From Lithospermum erythrorhizon (lineage: Eukaryota; Streptophyta; Magnoliopsida; Boraginales; Boraginaceae), in the NCBI GenBank assembly GCA_019722365.1, contig JADFUC010000889.1, positions 1-64,000 of the forward strand: a stretch of DNA of 64,000 bases, written 5' to 3'. Shown here in pieces: positions 11,847 to 23,514 of the stretch. Position 1 is the first letter of the stretch. The number at the start of each line of letters is the position of its first letter. The notes beneath the pieces are model-generated. The model did no database searches and was not told the origin of the DNA. It saw only the letters and a list, made by a program, of their open reading frames with translations. The position numbers and the translations under genes were made by a program.

Positions 11847-13500
11847 GAGTAAACTCATAATTTCGGTTTTAATTTAAATTTACGTATATTGTGGATTCTA
11901 TATATTACAATGTAGAATATAAATTATATTATAGTAATGGATTTAATTAATATAATTTGAAAAACTATTTGTGCATTAATATCATGTAATCAAGAATTAA
12001 ATGAAAGACATCACAATGATACATTAAGAGTCAATTAATAAGCAAATCACAAATAACTAATTAATAATAACCAATTAAAAATAATTCATAAATAATAACA
12101 CGAAATTATGCTTAAGAAACGATTCGACAAAAACTGGAAAAAATACCATTAACACATTTCCACTTTTATAATATAAGGTATATAGATTAGATAATAAAAT
12201 TTGTACATGTTATCATCAATTATATAAATATGAAGATGAGAATAAATTTATGATATTATGTGATATAAACTATTTTCACATGTGGGTTTTTCATATCGTT
12301 CTAGATGATGCAGAAATTAGACAATAATCTATCGTTCTAGCATGTTGCTAATTGTGATGCTTTGCTTGATTGTTTCAATATATCTAGAAAGTCGTACTTA
12401 TACCACTATCCGAAGTCTAGATACTGACTTATAATCATTCATTACCAGAATTGTTTAGAATGTCCAATGTACTTGCACAAAGATCCAAAGTGTAACTAGT
12501 CATCACCACTCTTTTGTTTTTCTTTTGTATTAGGTATTTAAATTGAATGTGTATCGTGTGACACTTAAAGCTAATATTATCGATAAGTATAATCGAACTC
12601 ATAACTCGCGATCACAAAGATTACCTATTTCACCACTCAATTCACATTTATCATATATTCATCACAACTCTGATTTTTAGAACCTAATTTGATTAATCTG
12701 ATTGTTAAACCTAAAATTGAAGATTACATCATACATAATTCATATTTTACATATCAATAATTTATGTTATAGTATTTCAAATCATAACAAGTGTATCAAT
12801 TTATGATTTTACACTGCTTAATATATATTATAAATTGATAAACTTGTATCATAATTTATTTTAAATGGTATGATAAATAGTCTCACATAAACTATAATAG
12901 CACACAATTAACTTAACTTAAAATGCTAGTATATGAAAATTGACAATGATGTCCTACTAATCGGATACTCAAAGAAGATACCACTAAGTTATTAGAAAGT
13001 CTTATTCGAGATTTAGTAGGTTAGATAATATCATTTCTTTATTTGTTGGTTAATGTTTTTTCAAATCAAAGAGTATATATATACCATGGAATTTGCCTCG
13101 TCATCAGTGGATAAGCAAAGCTTTATCTTATGCAGTGGGACTTTGTAGGTTGTATTAATTATTCTACAGGACACGGCATAAATTATAATTTGTTCCCTCT
13201 CATACAAAGAAAGCCCACCAAGACTGAAGGTACCATTGTGACATTGTGCCATGCTTATATGTTTGTCTCACTCGGAATATTATATTATTACCATTATTAA
13301 TATTTAAAGAAAAGTAATTGATATATAGCCACCATGAATCTAGAAATTTGGAATATTAATTACGTAGAAGTGGTGAAAAAACATCTGTGATTTAATATGC
13401 AATTTACTTTGTATTTTTTGAGATGATATATTCAACACAATTTGTAATTGAGTTATTTTTTATGAAATATTTTTTATCCCTAAATTTTCATATATAACCG
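11847..13500. other. AT-rich intergenic DNA, no gene seen
   Basis: Open frames are short and unrecognised. A stem-loop-like inverted repeat is visible at about 12785-12865, with arms around gtgtatcaatttatgat and ataaattgataaactt, and could be the core of a small MITE. Confidence 0.5.
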
Positions 13501-13884
13501 TATGAGTTAAGCTTTAAGGTACTAAGGATTATCCTTAATATTTTATACTAAATTCATGTCAATCATTGGATCATTTGTCACATCATATTTTTTAATCCAA
13601 TGGTTATTAATCATTAAGGGTCATTTTGTCTTTTGTACTAATTTCAAAAATCAGACCATTTGAATCAGCTTAACATGGTTTTGGTTAATTTCAGTAACTG
13701 ATTTCCACTAATTTTTCACAATTCAATTCAAAATTTGAAATTTCATGATTCTCTCATTTTAATTGCTAATTCATAATCTCATTATTCAATATTCCTTTCT
13801 TCTCTCATTTCCAAATTCAAATCCATAATTTTCAGAAAATCATATTCATTTCGAATTTGATCCTTGATTCTTGAAAAATACGTA

Positions 13885-14324
13885 ATGGATGATTCAATGG
13901 TTATTAATTCAGGTATGTTTATACGGAATATTATTTCTTCTATGAATATTGAACCATGTTATGCAAATTTCAATTACTTGTGTTTTTTTTTTCTTGATGA
14001 ATATTTCATTTTATATATATATGCATTGATGGTTCATCTTCTATCTCATTCCATATAGTTATAAGTTGCATATTGTATTTTTGTTTGTTTTACATTGTTA
14101 TCTGTTTTTGATTTTTTTTCATAATGCAATTATTATGTTATGCAGATTTTGATTTGGCAAACTTGTTAAAGACTATGGCTAATTTCGATTTGGCAAATTT
14201 CTTAAAGACTATGGCTAATTACGATTTGGCAAACTTCTTAAAGACTATGGCTAATTTCGATTTGGCAAACTTCTTAAAAACTATGGCTAATTTCGAAATT
14301 AGCCATATTGGCAAGTTTCGATAA
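13885..14324 (+). other. Possible two-exon reading frame with 12-residue repeats
   Basis: An ATG at 13885 opens a short segment coding MDDSMVINS that runs to a consensus donor (ag/gtatg) at 13913. A matching acceptor (tgcag) lies at 14141-14145. Joining them keeps the frame and reads into four copies of DLANFLKTMANF-like 12-residue repeats, ending at a stop at 14322-14324, about 68 residues. The start is preceded by a pyrimidine-rich, UTR-like stretch. I recognise no family. It may be the decayed start of a transposon gene or may not be expressed at all. Confidence 0.25.
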
Positions 14325-14391
14325 GGCAAATTGCTTAAAGACTATGGTTAATTTCGATTTTGCAAACTTCTTAAAGACTATGGCTAATTTC
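14151..14391 (+). repeat. 36-bp minisatellite, six copies with an interruption
   Basis: The unit is gatttggcaaacttcttaaa followed by gactatggctaatttc (36 bp). Four copies run from 14151 to 14294. A 25-bp odd segment starting with an inverted half-unit follows, then two more divergent copies. The junction creates a perfect 24-bp palindrome at 14283-14306. Because 36 is a multiple of 3, the unit reads in frame. Confidence 0.9.
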
Positions 14392-15042
14392 TCTGCAATA
14401 TTAAGTGGGTAAATTGAAATTGAAATTGAAAAAAACAGTATAAGCTTTAACAAATCAAATTATCAAACCTTGAACATAATACATGCATCTTGAACATAAT
14501 ACATATCAACTGAACTTTGTCATTGTCAATTGACCAAACACAACAAATTTGCAATCTTGAACAGAATACATGCAATTCAACAATATAACTGAATACTAAA
14601 AATTTGAAAACTTGAACCACATACTACAAATTTTACTCAAAATCGAAAATGCAAATGGAAATTAACAATTAAGCACACAATTGCAAAATAAACGAAATTA
14701 GGGTGATGTAATTTAAATTCTCTTGAATTTTCATAGAGTTCTTAGCCAGGTGAATGGTATGAATAGGTTTGGGATTTTTGGGTGTTTAATTTGTTTTCAT
14801 TAGGTTTTTAGGATTTTCGAATTTGAACGAATCATAATCAAATCACATGATTTTAGGGATTTGTTATATTAATTTGGATAACTATTGAATATGGTAGCTA
14901 AATTTTTTAGATGATGGAATTATGGATTGGGTTTTGAGAATTTGTTTCCAAAATCGTGTATTAGCCATATAATAGAACTGTGTGAATAATGGAGAGGAGA
15001 AATTACATTAATATCCTTTAGTATTATGGTATTAAAAAAAAT

Positions 15043-15240
15043 TTAGCACCACAAATCAGACTCGCACTTTTGTAACGCGCGCGGGGAACTCGTAACCTCT
15101 ATTCGTTTAGTGCGCACTGGATAGACCTTCGATTGCCGTAATAGTTTACAAACCATGCCAGCAAGATAAATCGCACTAGACAAGCCCCGTGTGACAGGTT
15201 CGATCAAGAAAGTGTTGATAAGGAAAATGGAACTCAAAAC
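15043..15240 (-). mobile_element. SINE-like, tRNA-derived candidate
   Basis: Unlike its AT-rich surroundings, this stretch is GC-rich. On the minus strand it contains ccagtgcgcac and then gaggttacgagttcc, laid out like A and B boxes of a tRNA-derived promoter (B box consensus ggttcganncc with one inserted base). It ends near a T-run beside 15038. I see no clear target duplication. It could instead be another decayed repeat. Confidence 0.3.
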
Positions 15241-16065
15241 ATTGCAATTATAAGCTCATTTATTTTACCAACTTAACCACCTTATGAGTTTAAAATTACA
15301 CTAGCTGAAACTGCGATTAGGCACGCATGCATGTAACCCCCATCCCAAATTCCCAATGCAACATTAGGGCTCCACGATCTTCTCTCCATCAATAACCACA
15401 AGAATGCTCCATGACTACTTATTTTCTGAACATTGTTCACATATTGGCCAAATGCAATTCACCATACAACTTAACCTTTATTTCCTCCACAATGTATCCC
15501 CTATGTCAATTACCACATGAATATGCTTATTTATTTTTAGTAATGTTTATTACTAGCATGTTCTATGTTCTTCGTTGCTCCATGCTTGGATCAAAAGTAT
15601 GTCCATATTTTGTGAACACCTTGATGATCTCTAACACAAGCTATTTTTTAAATTAGCGATGAAAAGTATAATTACATAGTATTACAAATTACAAACACAT
15701 ATATTGAGTATTACAGAGTAAGTACTACAAAGAATGTAGAATATGTTAACGAGAACATAATTTACATCTAAATCTATGAGGCCTATTTAGTTATTCAAAT
15801 GATATATTAACCAAAAACGTTAATAATCCATTAGGTCTTCAATCTTCGCTCATCCATGTGTAATTGATAACTTAATTTATTTAAATTTTTGGGTTTTCAT
15901 TCGAATAATTATTTTTTCATGTGAAGACTACTTCATCTTTAAAAATAATGTGAATTTGTATTTAGTACTAATGTGAATGCGCATCTTTAAAAATCTGGTA
16001 CTTCATTACATATATAGTATAAATTTCACTTTCATCTTTTATGCTAATTTTACTGTATGTGTTTT
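15241..16065. other. Intergenic DNA, no gene seen
   Basis: AT-rich. The 81-residue plus-strand frame at 15411-15656 is hydrophobic but matches no family I know and has no supporting signals. Confidence 0.5.
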
Positions 16066-16151
16066 TGTTGAGATTAAAAAAGGAAGAAAAACGAAGAAGA
16101 AAGAAGCTTAAAGCTTCAAAAATGGTGAAAAGTCAGCACAACTGTTTCATC

Positions 16152-16202
<51 letters not shown>

Positions 16203-16417
16203 AAATAGGGTATGGCAGTTTTATTAAGTCAAATGCGTTTATTTACACTGTTTTCGGCCTTTTTATACAATTAGCGGCTCACGCCAACAACTACGTCACG
16301 TCGCTCGGTAAGGCTCTACTAGGCATTTTTCAATGATACAAAATTGGGGAAAAATACAACCGTAACTAATCAATTGAATACCGATCAGTCCATCCCGGAT
16401 GTCGCCAATTTTTACCA
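16066..16417 (-). repeat. 3' LTR of the Copia element
   Basis: On the minus strand it begins TGGTAAAAATTGG next to a purine-rich tract (tctggtggggaagtaatg, about 16449-16432) and ends near aatctcaaca at 16066. It aligns with the right LTR across the whole length, for example gggaaaaatacaacc and gaagaagaaagaagc in both. It contains a pure (GA)n run at 16154-16196. Confidence 0.85.
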
Positions 16418-16422
16418 GTGAG

Positions 16423-17060
16423 TGGTGCATAGCATTACTTCCCCACCAGATGGAGGATTCGCAGAAAACTCCATCTTGAATTTAATAAACCGAGAAAAAT
16501 ATGAATTTGTCAAAATTTTAGTAAAAAGCTCCATTGCTCGCTTTGATGGAATGTAGATTGGATGAATGAATCGTGACTTGTAATGATCACGAATTAAATA
16601 GCGACCAATGATATACTTTATGCGTTCATGACAAACTGGATTTTCAATCATACTAATGGCAGATTTATTGTCATAATGTAGAGTAATAGGCTATTGAGGT
16701 GGTTGCTGAAGAACTTGTAGAATGTATGACAGCACAATTTACAAGCTGTCATTCACGATCTTCGTATAGATTTAGTTGAGGACACAGGAATGATATTTTC
16801 TTCTTAAATTTCAAGAAATGAGGCTGTCGACAACGTTATTGCATGCTTTGTGGTGATCTCTAGTGATAGTATACTTAGCTGTCTGCATCTGTCTGGCGAT
16901 TGATAAATGGATAGAATCCACCGCGATAAAACAATCCATGAGAGGGACAACCTTTGAGATGTTGTTATGTGTATTATGGTGACCCGATGGTGCATAGTAG
17001 GAGTCTTTGCGTGAATTGACTCAGGCCAGTTAACATCAAATGTGAGATCAGCGGGGATCT
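16423..17060 (-). pseudogene. Copia RNase H remnant
   Basis: On the minus strand the frame 16651-16412 reads ENPVCHERIKYI, then FIHPIYIPSK and ELFTKIL. This is the end of Copia RNase H, which usually reads NPVFHERTKHIEID..YVPS..DIFTK. Upstream, around 17050-17010, a WPES-like segment corresponds to the DWAGC..RRSTTGY region. Frames are broken. Confidence 0.75.
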
Positions 17061-17099
17061 CCGTCGATTAGTAATTAAGTCTTTTTGCAAACCAATCCA

Positions 17100-17965
17100 T
17101 AGCCAATGGTGTAGCAGGTACTCTAGCATCTAGCAGTTTCAAATCCTGAATAATGTCTGTAATGTATTTGTGTTGATTGAAAGCATGCGCCGGTGTCAGC
17201 TATACGAATTTCCAAAAATACTTAGTGTGCCTAGATTAACAATGAACTTGTCCGTAGATGCTTCTTAGCTTTGCAATCATAGAAGTCTCAGAAGTTCCTG
17301 TGAGTAAAATGTCATCCACATAAACTATCAACACAAGAAAGAAGTCTGTGGTAGTCAGGATAAACAATCAGTTATCATGATAACATTGCACAAAATCATA
17401 ACTGATCAAGGTGCTTGTGAATTCCACATTCCTTGGCCTTGATGCTTGTTTGAGGCAATGACAACACTGGTTGTAAACCTCACAGATCTGTTCTTTTTAT
17501 AACCATCTGGCAACTTCATGTATATATCTTCCTCTAAATAGCCATGAAGGAAGGCATTATTAATATCAAGCTGGAACAATGTCCAAGATTTTGTAGGTGC
17601 AAGAGTGAGCTAATCTAGCGTGACGGTTTGGCGTGGGGCCATCAAAGTAATCAATGTCTTCTATTTGATTGAACCCCTTTTCCTGCTTGTGCTTATCCTT
17701 TGCCATCGGGTTTGCACTTGGCTTTATATACCCTTCATTGATAGGGCAACCGCGAGGGAAGATCCATAATTTCCCATGTTTCATTAGTCTCCAAAGCCTG
17801 AATTTCAGCATCCATGGCTTTGATCCATTCCTCTGACATTTGTGCCTGTTTAAAAGAGTATGGTTCCTGCACTTTTGATAGATTTTCCAAGAAACTCATA
17901 TGTGCTTGTGATACAACATGATCATTGCCTGATGTAAACACAGAATTAACATGATAATCTTGCAA
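17100..17965 (-). pseudogene. Copia reverse transcriptase remnant
   Basis: The minus-strand frame 17965-17735 carries YSFKQAQMSEEWIKAMDAEI and ALETNETWEIMDLP, the conserved start of Copia RT. The catalytic box is readable as VLIVYVDD at about 17334-17311. Stops and frame changes lie between. Confidence 0.85.
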
Positions 17966-18330
17966 TCATGTAGGAGTTTGCTTAGGCCTAGTGAAATTTA
18001 CGTCTTGTAGAACAGGCGGGGAATGAAAGGGTATTTGATCTGAGACGAGGCGGAGAATCAGTGTTATGAATCGTCAAGCGATCCCAGGAGACGGAAGGGC
18101 GTTCATGATGATGTTGAGGAGGATTATCTATAGGAATGGCAGACATTTGAGATATAGGATAGTGAGGATTAACATTGATAGGAATGGCAGGGAAAGGATT
18201 TGTGTTATTATTTGCACATTGATCATTGAGAATAATAGGGGACTTCTTGAAATCAGGACTATAAGGAAACAAGTGCTCATGGAACAAAACATCCTTGGAA
18301 ACAACTACTTTCTTTGCTTGGTCAAAAAAT

Positions 18331-19291
18331 TTATATGCACTTTTGCCTGGTAGATAATAATAAAATATCAGGTGAAACTCTATGATCAAATTTACCTTTG
18401 TGTGGTAAAGTATTAGAATAAAAAACTATACAGCCAAAGACTCTTAAATGATGTACATGGGAACTACTAGAATGAAAGAGTTTATGAGGAGACTTATTGT
18501 CCAAGAGTGGTGTAGGTAGAAGATTAATGATATGTGCTTGATAGAATAGTCCCCGGATTGCATGGTGAAAGGATTGGAACATAAAGTTCGGCTGCGTGGG
18601 TGTTTGTGCTTTCTTTCAACCCTACTATTTTTTTAAGGTGTATAAACACAAGATTTATGATGTGTCTTTTTTATGCAGGAGTTAGAAAATATGCTTACTA
18701 GTAAATGCAGTCCATTGCTCCGGTCTGCTACTTTAATAGTTTTATTGGGCGGAGTGAACCGTGAAGAATGCTATGATATACCCCGAGCACTTGAGTTTTA
18801 GCAGAAATGAGATAAGTCCATGTTGTTTTACTAAAATCCTCAAGTAGAGTAACAAAACATTTGGCTCCTGATCTGGTTTGAGTCTTGTATGGTCCCCAAA
18901 TATCAATATGCAATAATGGAAAAGATTTATTTGTGAAAGAAATATTTTGATTAAAAGATAAATTGTGTTGCTTTGCTAAAGGACATACAAAGCAAAGATC
19001 ATAACTATGAACATCTCTACTATTTACAAGTTGCTTTACAACAGAATCAGATGCATGACCAAGTCTAAGATGCCATATGTTGACATTCTTGACTGCAGTT
19101 TTATTTGCTGAATGAGAAACATACTTATGTACATCTCTAGGAAAGATAAATTGAGACACCGATTTGGAAGGGAAGGAGGTAGCATCAAATATGTATAGCT
19201 CATTTGCCTCTCTAGCAACAGCAAAGACTTTATTCTCTTTAATGTCTGTAGGATGCAACAATGGGATAAGAATATGAATTGAATGTTGCAA
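18331..19291 (-). pseudogene. Copia gag-pre-integrase and integrase remnant
   Basis: The 187-residue minus-strand frame 19291-18728 contains WHLRLGHAS (residues 73-81), a C-x2-C pair (CFVC) of the HHCC zinc domain, and the integrase core start LLHIDIWGP with its first catalytic Asp at about residue 130 and a second Asp in LLEDFSKTTW. The frame breaks before the third catalytic residue. The SH3-like tail continues at 18582-18331 with HLRVFGCIVFYSNTLPHKG, and then SAYKFFDQAKKVVVSKDVLF at about 18345. Confidence 0.9.
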
Positions 19292-19459
19292 TCTTTAGAA
19301 AGCTTTTCAACATATAATAAGTTATATTTGAAAGAAGGAACAAGAAGAAAATCATATAGCTTAGTGTCTGAGCAGTTAATAACCTAAAGATTTAACAAGA
19401 ATTGAACTATCGGGCAATATGGCCAATTGGAGGAACCTTGCGGATAAGGGAAGCAAAGG

Positions 19460-20571
19460 ATCGTCATAGCATATGAGTAGTGGCTTCACTATCAATGATC
19501 CACGATACATTATCATTTTAAACCCGGCAATGTTAAATGTCGTCAAAATCTTGCCTGTGAACTCTTTTGTGCCTGCTTTATGACCCTCGCAAATCCCACT
19601 GCTATTGAATCATGAACGTGATCATGTCCTGCCAGTCTGCACTGAGAGCCAAAGATGTATTCCCATCCATATCATTACCATAGAACACATTGTTAGTTGT
19701 TGGTTTTGGCCTAGAGCTCATGTCATTATTCTTGTTTCCTGGCCACCATTCAGGATATCCTTTATCTTAAAACAATTAACTTTCAAATAGCCCACGCATG
19801 ATCACGGCTGGGTATCAACATACCGTATCCTCTTTCTTTCCTCTTGTAGGCTGATTGCGCGCGAGCCAAAACTACTCGGAAGCCCTTTCTGTAGTGTATT
19901 CTATGCATTGATATGAGATTGTAACACACCTTTGTTTTCTACATTTAGTAGAATAGAGCTTTGGCCAAAAGTTAAAGGATCCATCGGCGGGAATTTGGTC
20001 GCTTAATTGCTTCAAACTCGCCATTTAACCCGTTAAAAAATACATCCTATTACTCCACGTCGGTATTTTGCCTACGCTGAAACTTAAAATCTCAATTCGC
20101 TCAATGGCTTTCAAGGTATTATAGTGCTTAGAAACAATATCCTTCGCTTTTGCTAGCGACATATATTTCCTCTTGAATCATATATAAGTCCATTGGAACC
20201 TTAGCTTCTCTTGTTCATTCCATGACACGTTAAATCCTCACCAAACACAAATCCTCTTCCTATTTCACTAGTCATAGCATTCATGATCCATGAAATCAAG
20301 GTGGAATTCACTTTCCGCCATTGTTTTTAGCTAGTGCTATTTTCAATTGGAATTTCAACTTCTCCACTCAAAAGCCCAGGTATCCGTCTCAAAGAGTCAC
20401 GATCATCATTGATCAACTCCATGAAGTGTAATTGTGCTCAGTTAGCGTATCTGTAACAAGTACCAAGCTCGAATGATCTGTATTATGAAGATACAAAGGA
20501 TTAACGGCTTTGATTTGAGCATTTTCAGCTCGATTTTCATCCGTATTATTTTCTGTGTTTAGAGTACTCAT
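19460..20571 (-). pseudogene. Copia gag and protease remnant
   Basis: Gag starts at the ATG at 20571 on the minus strand and reads through VNPLYLHNTDHSSLVLVTD, the usual Copia gag opening, until 20413, where the frame breaks. Further on, GYPEWWPGN at about 19765 marks the end of the zinc-knuckle region. The protease site at about 19510-19465 reads WIIDSEATTHM, where the family has a DSG triad. Open frames of the opposite strand here are shadows. Confidence 0.8.
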
Positions 20572-20613
20572 CTTTGAGTTTGATTGGTCTATATTTTGCT
20601 GAGAACACGTCTG

Positions 20614-20707
20614 TGGTGATATTGAAAGAAGAAAAATGAAGAAGAAAGAAGCAAGAAACAAAATGGTTAAAAGAATAAACTGTGATTGTTTAGTAATATT
20701 ATTGTAT

Positions 20708-20744
<37 letters not shown>

Positions 20745-20976
20745 GAGAAATGAAAAGAAAATAAATTTATGCTTGATTTTTATTAATCGAATCGTTTATT
20801 TACGCCTCACTTCAGCCTTGCTCTGATTGAAAGCGGTTCGCGCCATTTCTTATGCGTCGCTCGCTAGGATACACTAGTACTTTTAATCAATGAGACAAAA
20901 TTGGGAAAAAATACAACCCTAACTAATTAATTGAATACCAAATCTATCCAATCTAATTAATCACCAATTTCTATCA
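20614..20976 (-). repeat. 5' LTR of the Copia element
   Basis: On the minus strand it begins TGATAGAAATTGG at 20976 and ends near aatatcacca at 20614. It pairs with the LTR at 16066-16417 and carries its own (GA)n run at 20711-20748 in the same position. No perfect primer-binding site is seen just inside it. Confidence 0.8.
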
Positions 20977-22292
20977 GTTAATTGCATAACTTTATTAGTT
21001 TCGTTAACTATAAGGAAAACAAAATTGCAAACTCTTGTTTATATCGATTTGAGATGTACTTGTTTCATTTGAATATTATCATAAAATTGATAGAATAATA
21101 CACCGAATCTGAAGTCAAATAAAGGGATCACATTTATTCTCATTTTTTATCTTCTTACAAAAGCAACAAGATAAAAAGGCAAATTAAATGAGTTTGTAAA
21201 GGGATGGAGTTTCCTAAGAATAAAACGTGGTCAAAGGATCAAATAAATATCACTACTGATGATTATTATGCTTGATGTGAGCCAAAGGTGTGCCAAGGGG
21301 GCCGGTTATATATGTTTCACTCATCTTCAAGATTCTGAAGTGACTTGCAGTATTTTGTAATGATAATACATCGTATAATCCGTATATGTAATCTATTCAT
21401 TCCAAAAATATGGTTCAGCTTAACTTTTAAATATTAAAATCAATAAACGAAGAATTCTTAATCAACATACATAACTAATTTGAATTACAATTATCATTTT
21501 AATAATAAAATATATTAAAAATAATAACGGCATAACATTTTATAGATAATATTTGAATACCAGTTAAAGTTGATAAATTTTAGATACATAATAAATTAAA
21601 TGAGACAACTTATGAGAAAAAAAGAATGAAAATATATTAATTTTATGAAAAGGCATTGCAATTGATATTAGATTAATAAATATATTTGAGTTTGAAATTT
21701 AGAAGACGAATCAACAAAATTTAAGTTTTATCATGTTTTGGGATGAAGCGGTATTAGACATCTACGACGTTTAGGTATGTGCACTTGCATTGAACCCTTC
21801 CAAGAAATTGGTGCATTGCATCCTTTTGGAATGGTCAAGAGTCTAGATGCTCATTTGAGGTCAATTGAGGCATAATTCACAAGGCATTTATAACCAAAAT
21901 TACTCTAGTAACTACTAAGTATTATACATATAAATTATATCCTTGTCTTTAATTGGCGTTTGAAACTTTTTTTTGAAATTGAATTTTGTAGTGATTATTA
22001 ATTATTCATTATTCTAAAAAAATATAAAATTTACATGGTGGATTAAATGCTAAAATCTTTTTCTGATATTAATTTTAATTTTTTAATGGCGCTAGCAAAA
22101 ATAGTGAAATTAAAATTTATTTCGATATGTGAAAAAATTAATTAAAATGGATGGAAGAGAATATAAAGAAGGTACACATGGACATATTAGTCCTTCCGTA
22201 ATATTATGAAAAAATATTGAGTGGGTGAAATTAAATGACGTCTAACTCAGCTTATAAAGGTTACGTAGGACCACCTTGTCTTTGTGATAGCC
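20977..22292. other. AT-rich intergenic DNA upstream of the RTFL/DVL gene
   Basis: No gene is recognised. Near 22100-22165 the text atttcgatatgtgaaaaaatt resembles atctcgatatgtgagaaaatc at about 48779, suggesting a shared dispersed repeat. Confidence 0.5.
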
Positions 22293-22300
22293 TATATAAA
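22293..22300 (+). promoter_or_regulatory. TATA box of the RTFL/DVL gene
   Basis: TATATAAA lies about 87 bp before the start codon at 22380. A TATA box of this quality would place transcription start near 22325-22330, giving a 5' leader of about 50 bases. Confidence 0.6.
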
Positions 22301-22379
22301 ATCTATCAATCCCAAAGTAAAGTCCAAGTCTCATTTCAAACACTCAAAGCACCAAAAAAATCTATCAACACCAACCACC

Positions 22380-22556
22380 ATGAACATTGCAAACTATATG
22401 CCTATGGCATCAGATTCTTGCCGGAAAAGTTGTCACCGGAAAAGCAGTTTCCGGAGGCGATGTTTAACCATGGCCAAGCAACAAAAAACAAGAATCTATA
22501 TCCTCAGACGATGTGTTGTTATGCTCTTATGTTGGAGTGATCATTCAACTCATTAG
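22380..22556 (+). CDS. RTFL: RTFL/DVL (ROTUNDIFOLIA-like / DEVIL) small peptide
   Basis: The gene codes a 58-residue peptide. Its C-terminal half carries the RTFL/DVL signature: a basic stretch SFRRRCLTMAKQQKTRIY followed by ILRRCVVMLLCWSDH. The spaced RRC, the hydrophobic VVMLL and the CW-x-DH end are the family hallmarks. RTFL/DVL peptides are plant-specific, associate with the plasma membrane, and when over-produced restrict cell proliferation along organ axes and alter leaf and fruit shape. The ATG at 22380 is in good context (caaccaccATGaac). An upstream in-frame ATG at 22284 lies before the TATA box and so is not the start. The N-terminal 25 residues are rich in Ser, Cys and Lys, and this part varies in the family. 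The gene has no intron, as is usual. A longer frame at 22235-22540 in another phase hides it. Which member it is cannot be told by eye. Confidence 0.92.
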   Translation: MNIANYMPMASDSCRKSCHRKSSFRRRCLTMAKQQKTRIYILRRCVVMLLCWSDHSTH

Positions 22557-23514
22557 CCATAATTTGTTTACATCTTTTTGTGCTTAGACTTAGACTTGGG
22601 TCGACTCGGTAAAATTAAATGAGACGAGTCCTCATGTTTGAATAGTCATTAAGTCAAGCTAAAATTTCTTCAGTTTTAGCTAAGATCGACTCATGCACAG
22701 CTCTAATGTCGATTGAAGAAGGAAAGGGGATTTGTTAGTGATCATTCTTGTCCAAATTTGAAAGTCCCATAATCTAAGAAATCAGCCGATCAGAAATTAT
22801 GAAGTGAAGATGGGTTTCATAGATAGAATCATCAGGTTATTCTAAAGATGCTGGCTCTTACTCAGGAAAACATATCATGGAGCAAGATTGCAATCTTGAA
22901 ATTATGTTTCTTGAAAATCTGAAATATGAATTAAGAAAGAAAAAGTTGGCTTTGAAATTTTGTACTTTTGTAGTGATAAGAGCACTTTTTTAATATGCAG
23001 CTAAGTTAATTAAAGTTGGCATCTTTCTAGAGCTGAAAGTTTTTGCAAATCCGTTAATTACGAGGTTCATCAGTCATCACTGGTTCTAAATTAATTGGTA
23101 TCATGATTTTATACACTAATTTAATGTCCACTTATCATGACATCTAGCCAACACTCAATTCAATTGATTTATATTGCAAAAGTTTTTATCGTTGGAAATT
23201 TGTTGGTACACAAGAAGAAAAAGTACATATATACCGGCCGAATTTTCTTGGCAGCCGTAATAAATTTTTTGTTTTAAAATAATTCTCACTTTGGAATTAC
23301 AATGTATTTTTCTTTTTAAACACCTACTTAATATATTCAAAAGTTACACAGTAAATACACAAGTTTTACTTTCATGTTTAATGCTATTTTCAATTCCCAT
23401 AAACATAATAATGTCCACCAACTTATTATTATAGCTAAGCTAAATTTAAATTAAAGCCTTTAGTAAATCATTTGAAATAAATTATTATTGGCTCAAATAG
23501 GCTTGCAGGCGCTT
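22557..23514. other. 3' flank of the RTFL/DVL gene, no further gene seen
   Basis: AT-rich DNA that should include the 3' UTR. No clear protein, repeat or RNA gene is recognised. Confidence 0.5.

Larger units (their letters stand above)
16066..20976 (-). mobile_element. Near full-length but dead Copia retrotransposon with two LTRs
   Basis: The element is about 4.9 kb on the minus strand: 5' LTR at right (20614-20976), gag from about 20571, protease near 19480, gag-pre-integrase and integrase 19291-18331, RT about 17965-17100, RNase H about 17060-16423, 3' LTR 16066-16417. The order protease, integrase, RT, RNase H is the Copia order. Every domain is hit by stops or frameshifts. The candidate target duplications next to the LTRs (gtttt at left, gttaa at right) match only partly. 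Domain wording (GYPEWWPG, WHLRLGHAS, ENPVCHERIKYI) resembles the RE1/Ale type; that lineage call is inference. Confidence 0.9.

Noticed and set aside
14151..14391. CRISPR-like array
   Set aside because: Units are contiguous without unique spacers, and this is a plant nuclear genome; it is a minisatellite.
22235..22540. 101-residue plus-strand frame over the RTFL/DVL gene
   Set aside because: It starts before the TATA box and has no family resemblance, while the overlapping 58-residue frame carries the full RTFL/DVL signature.
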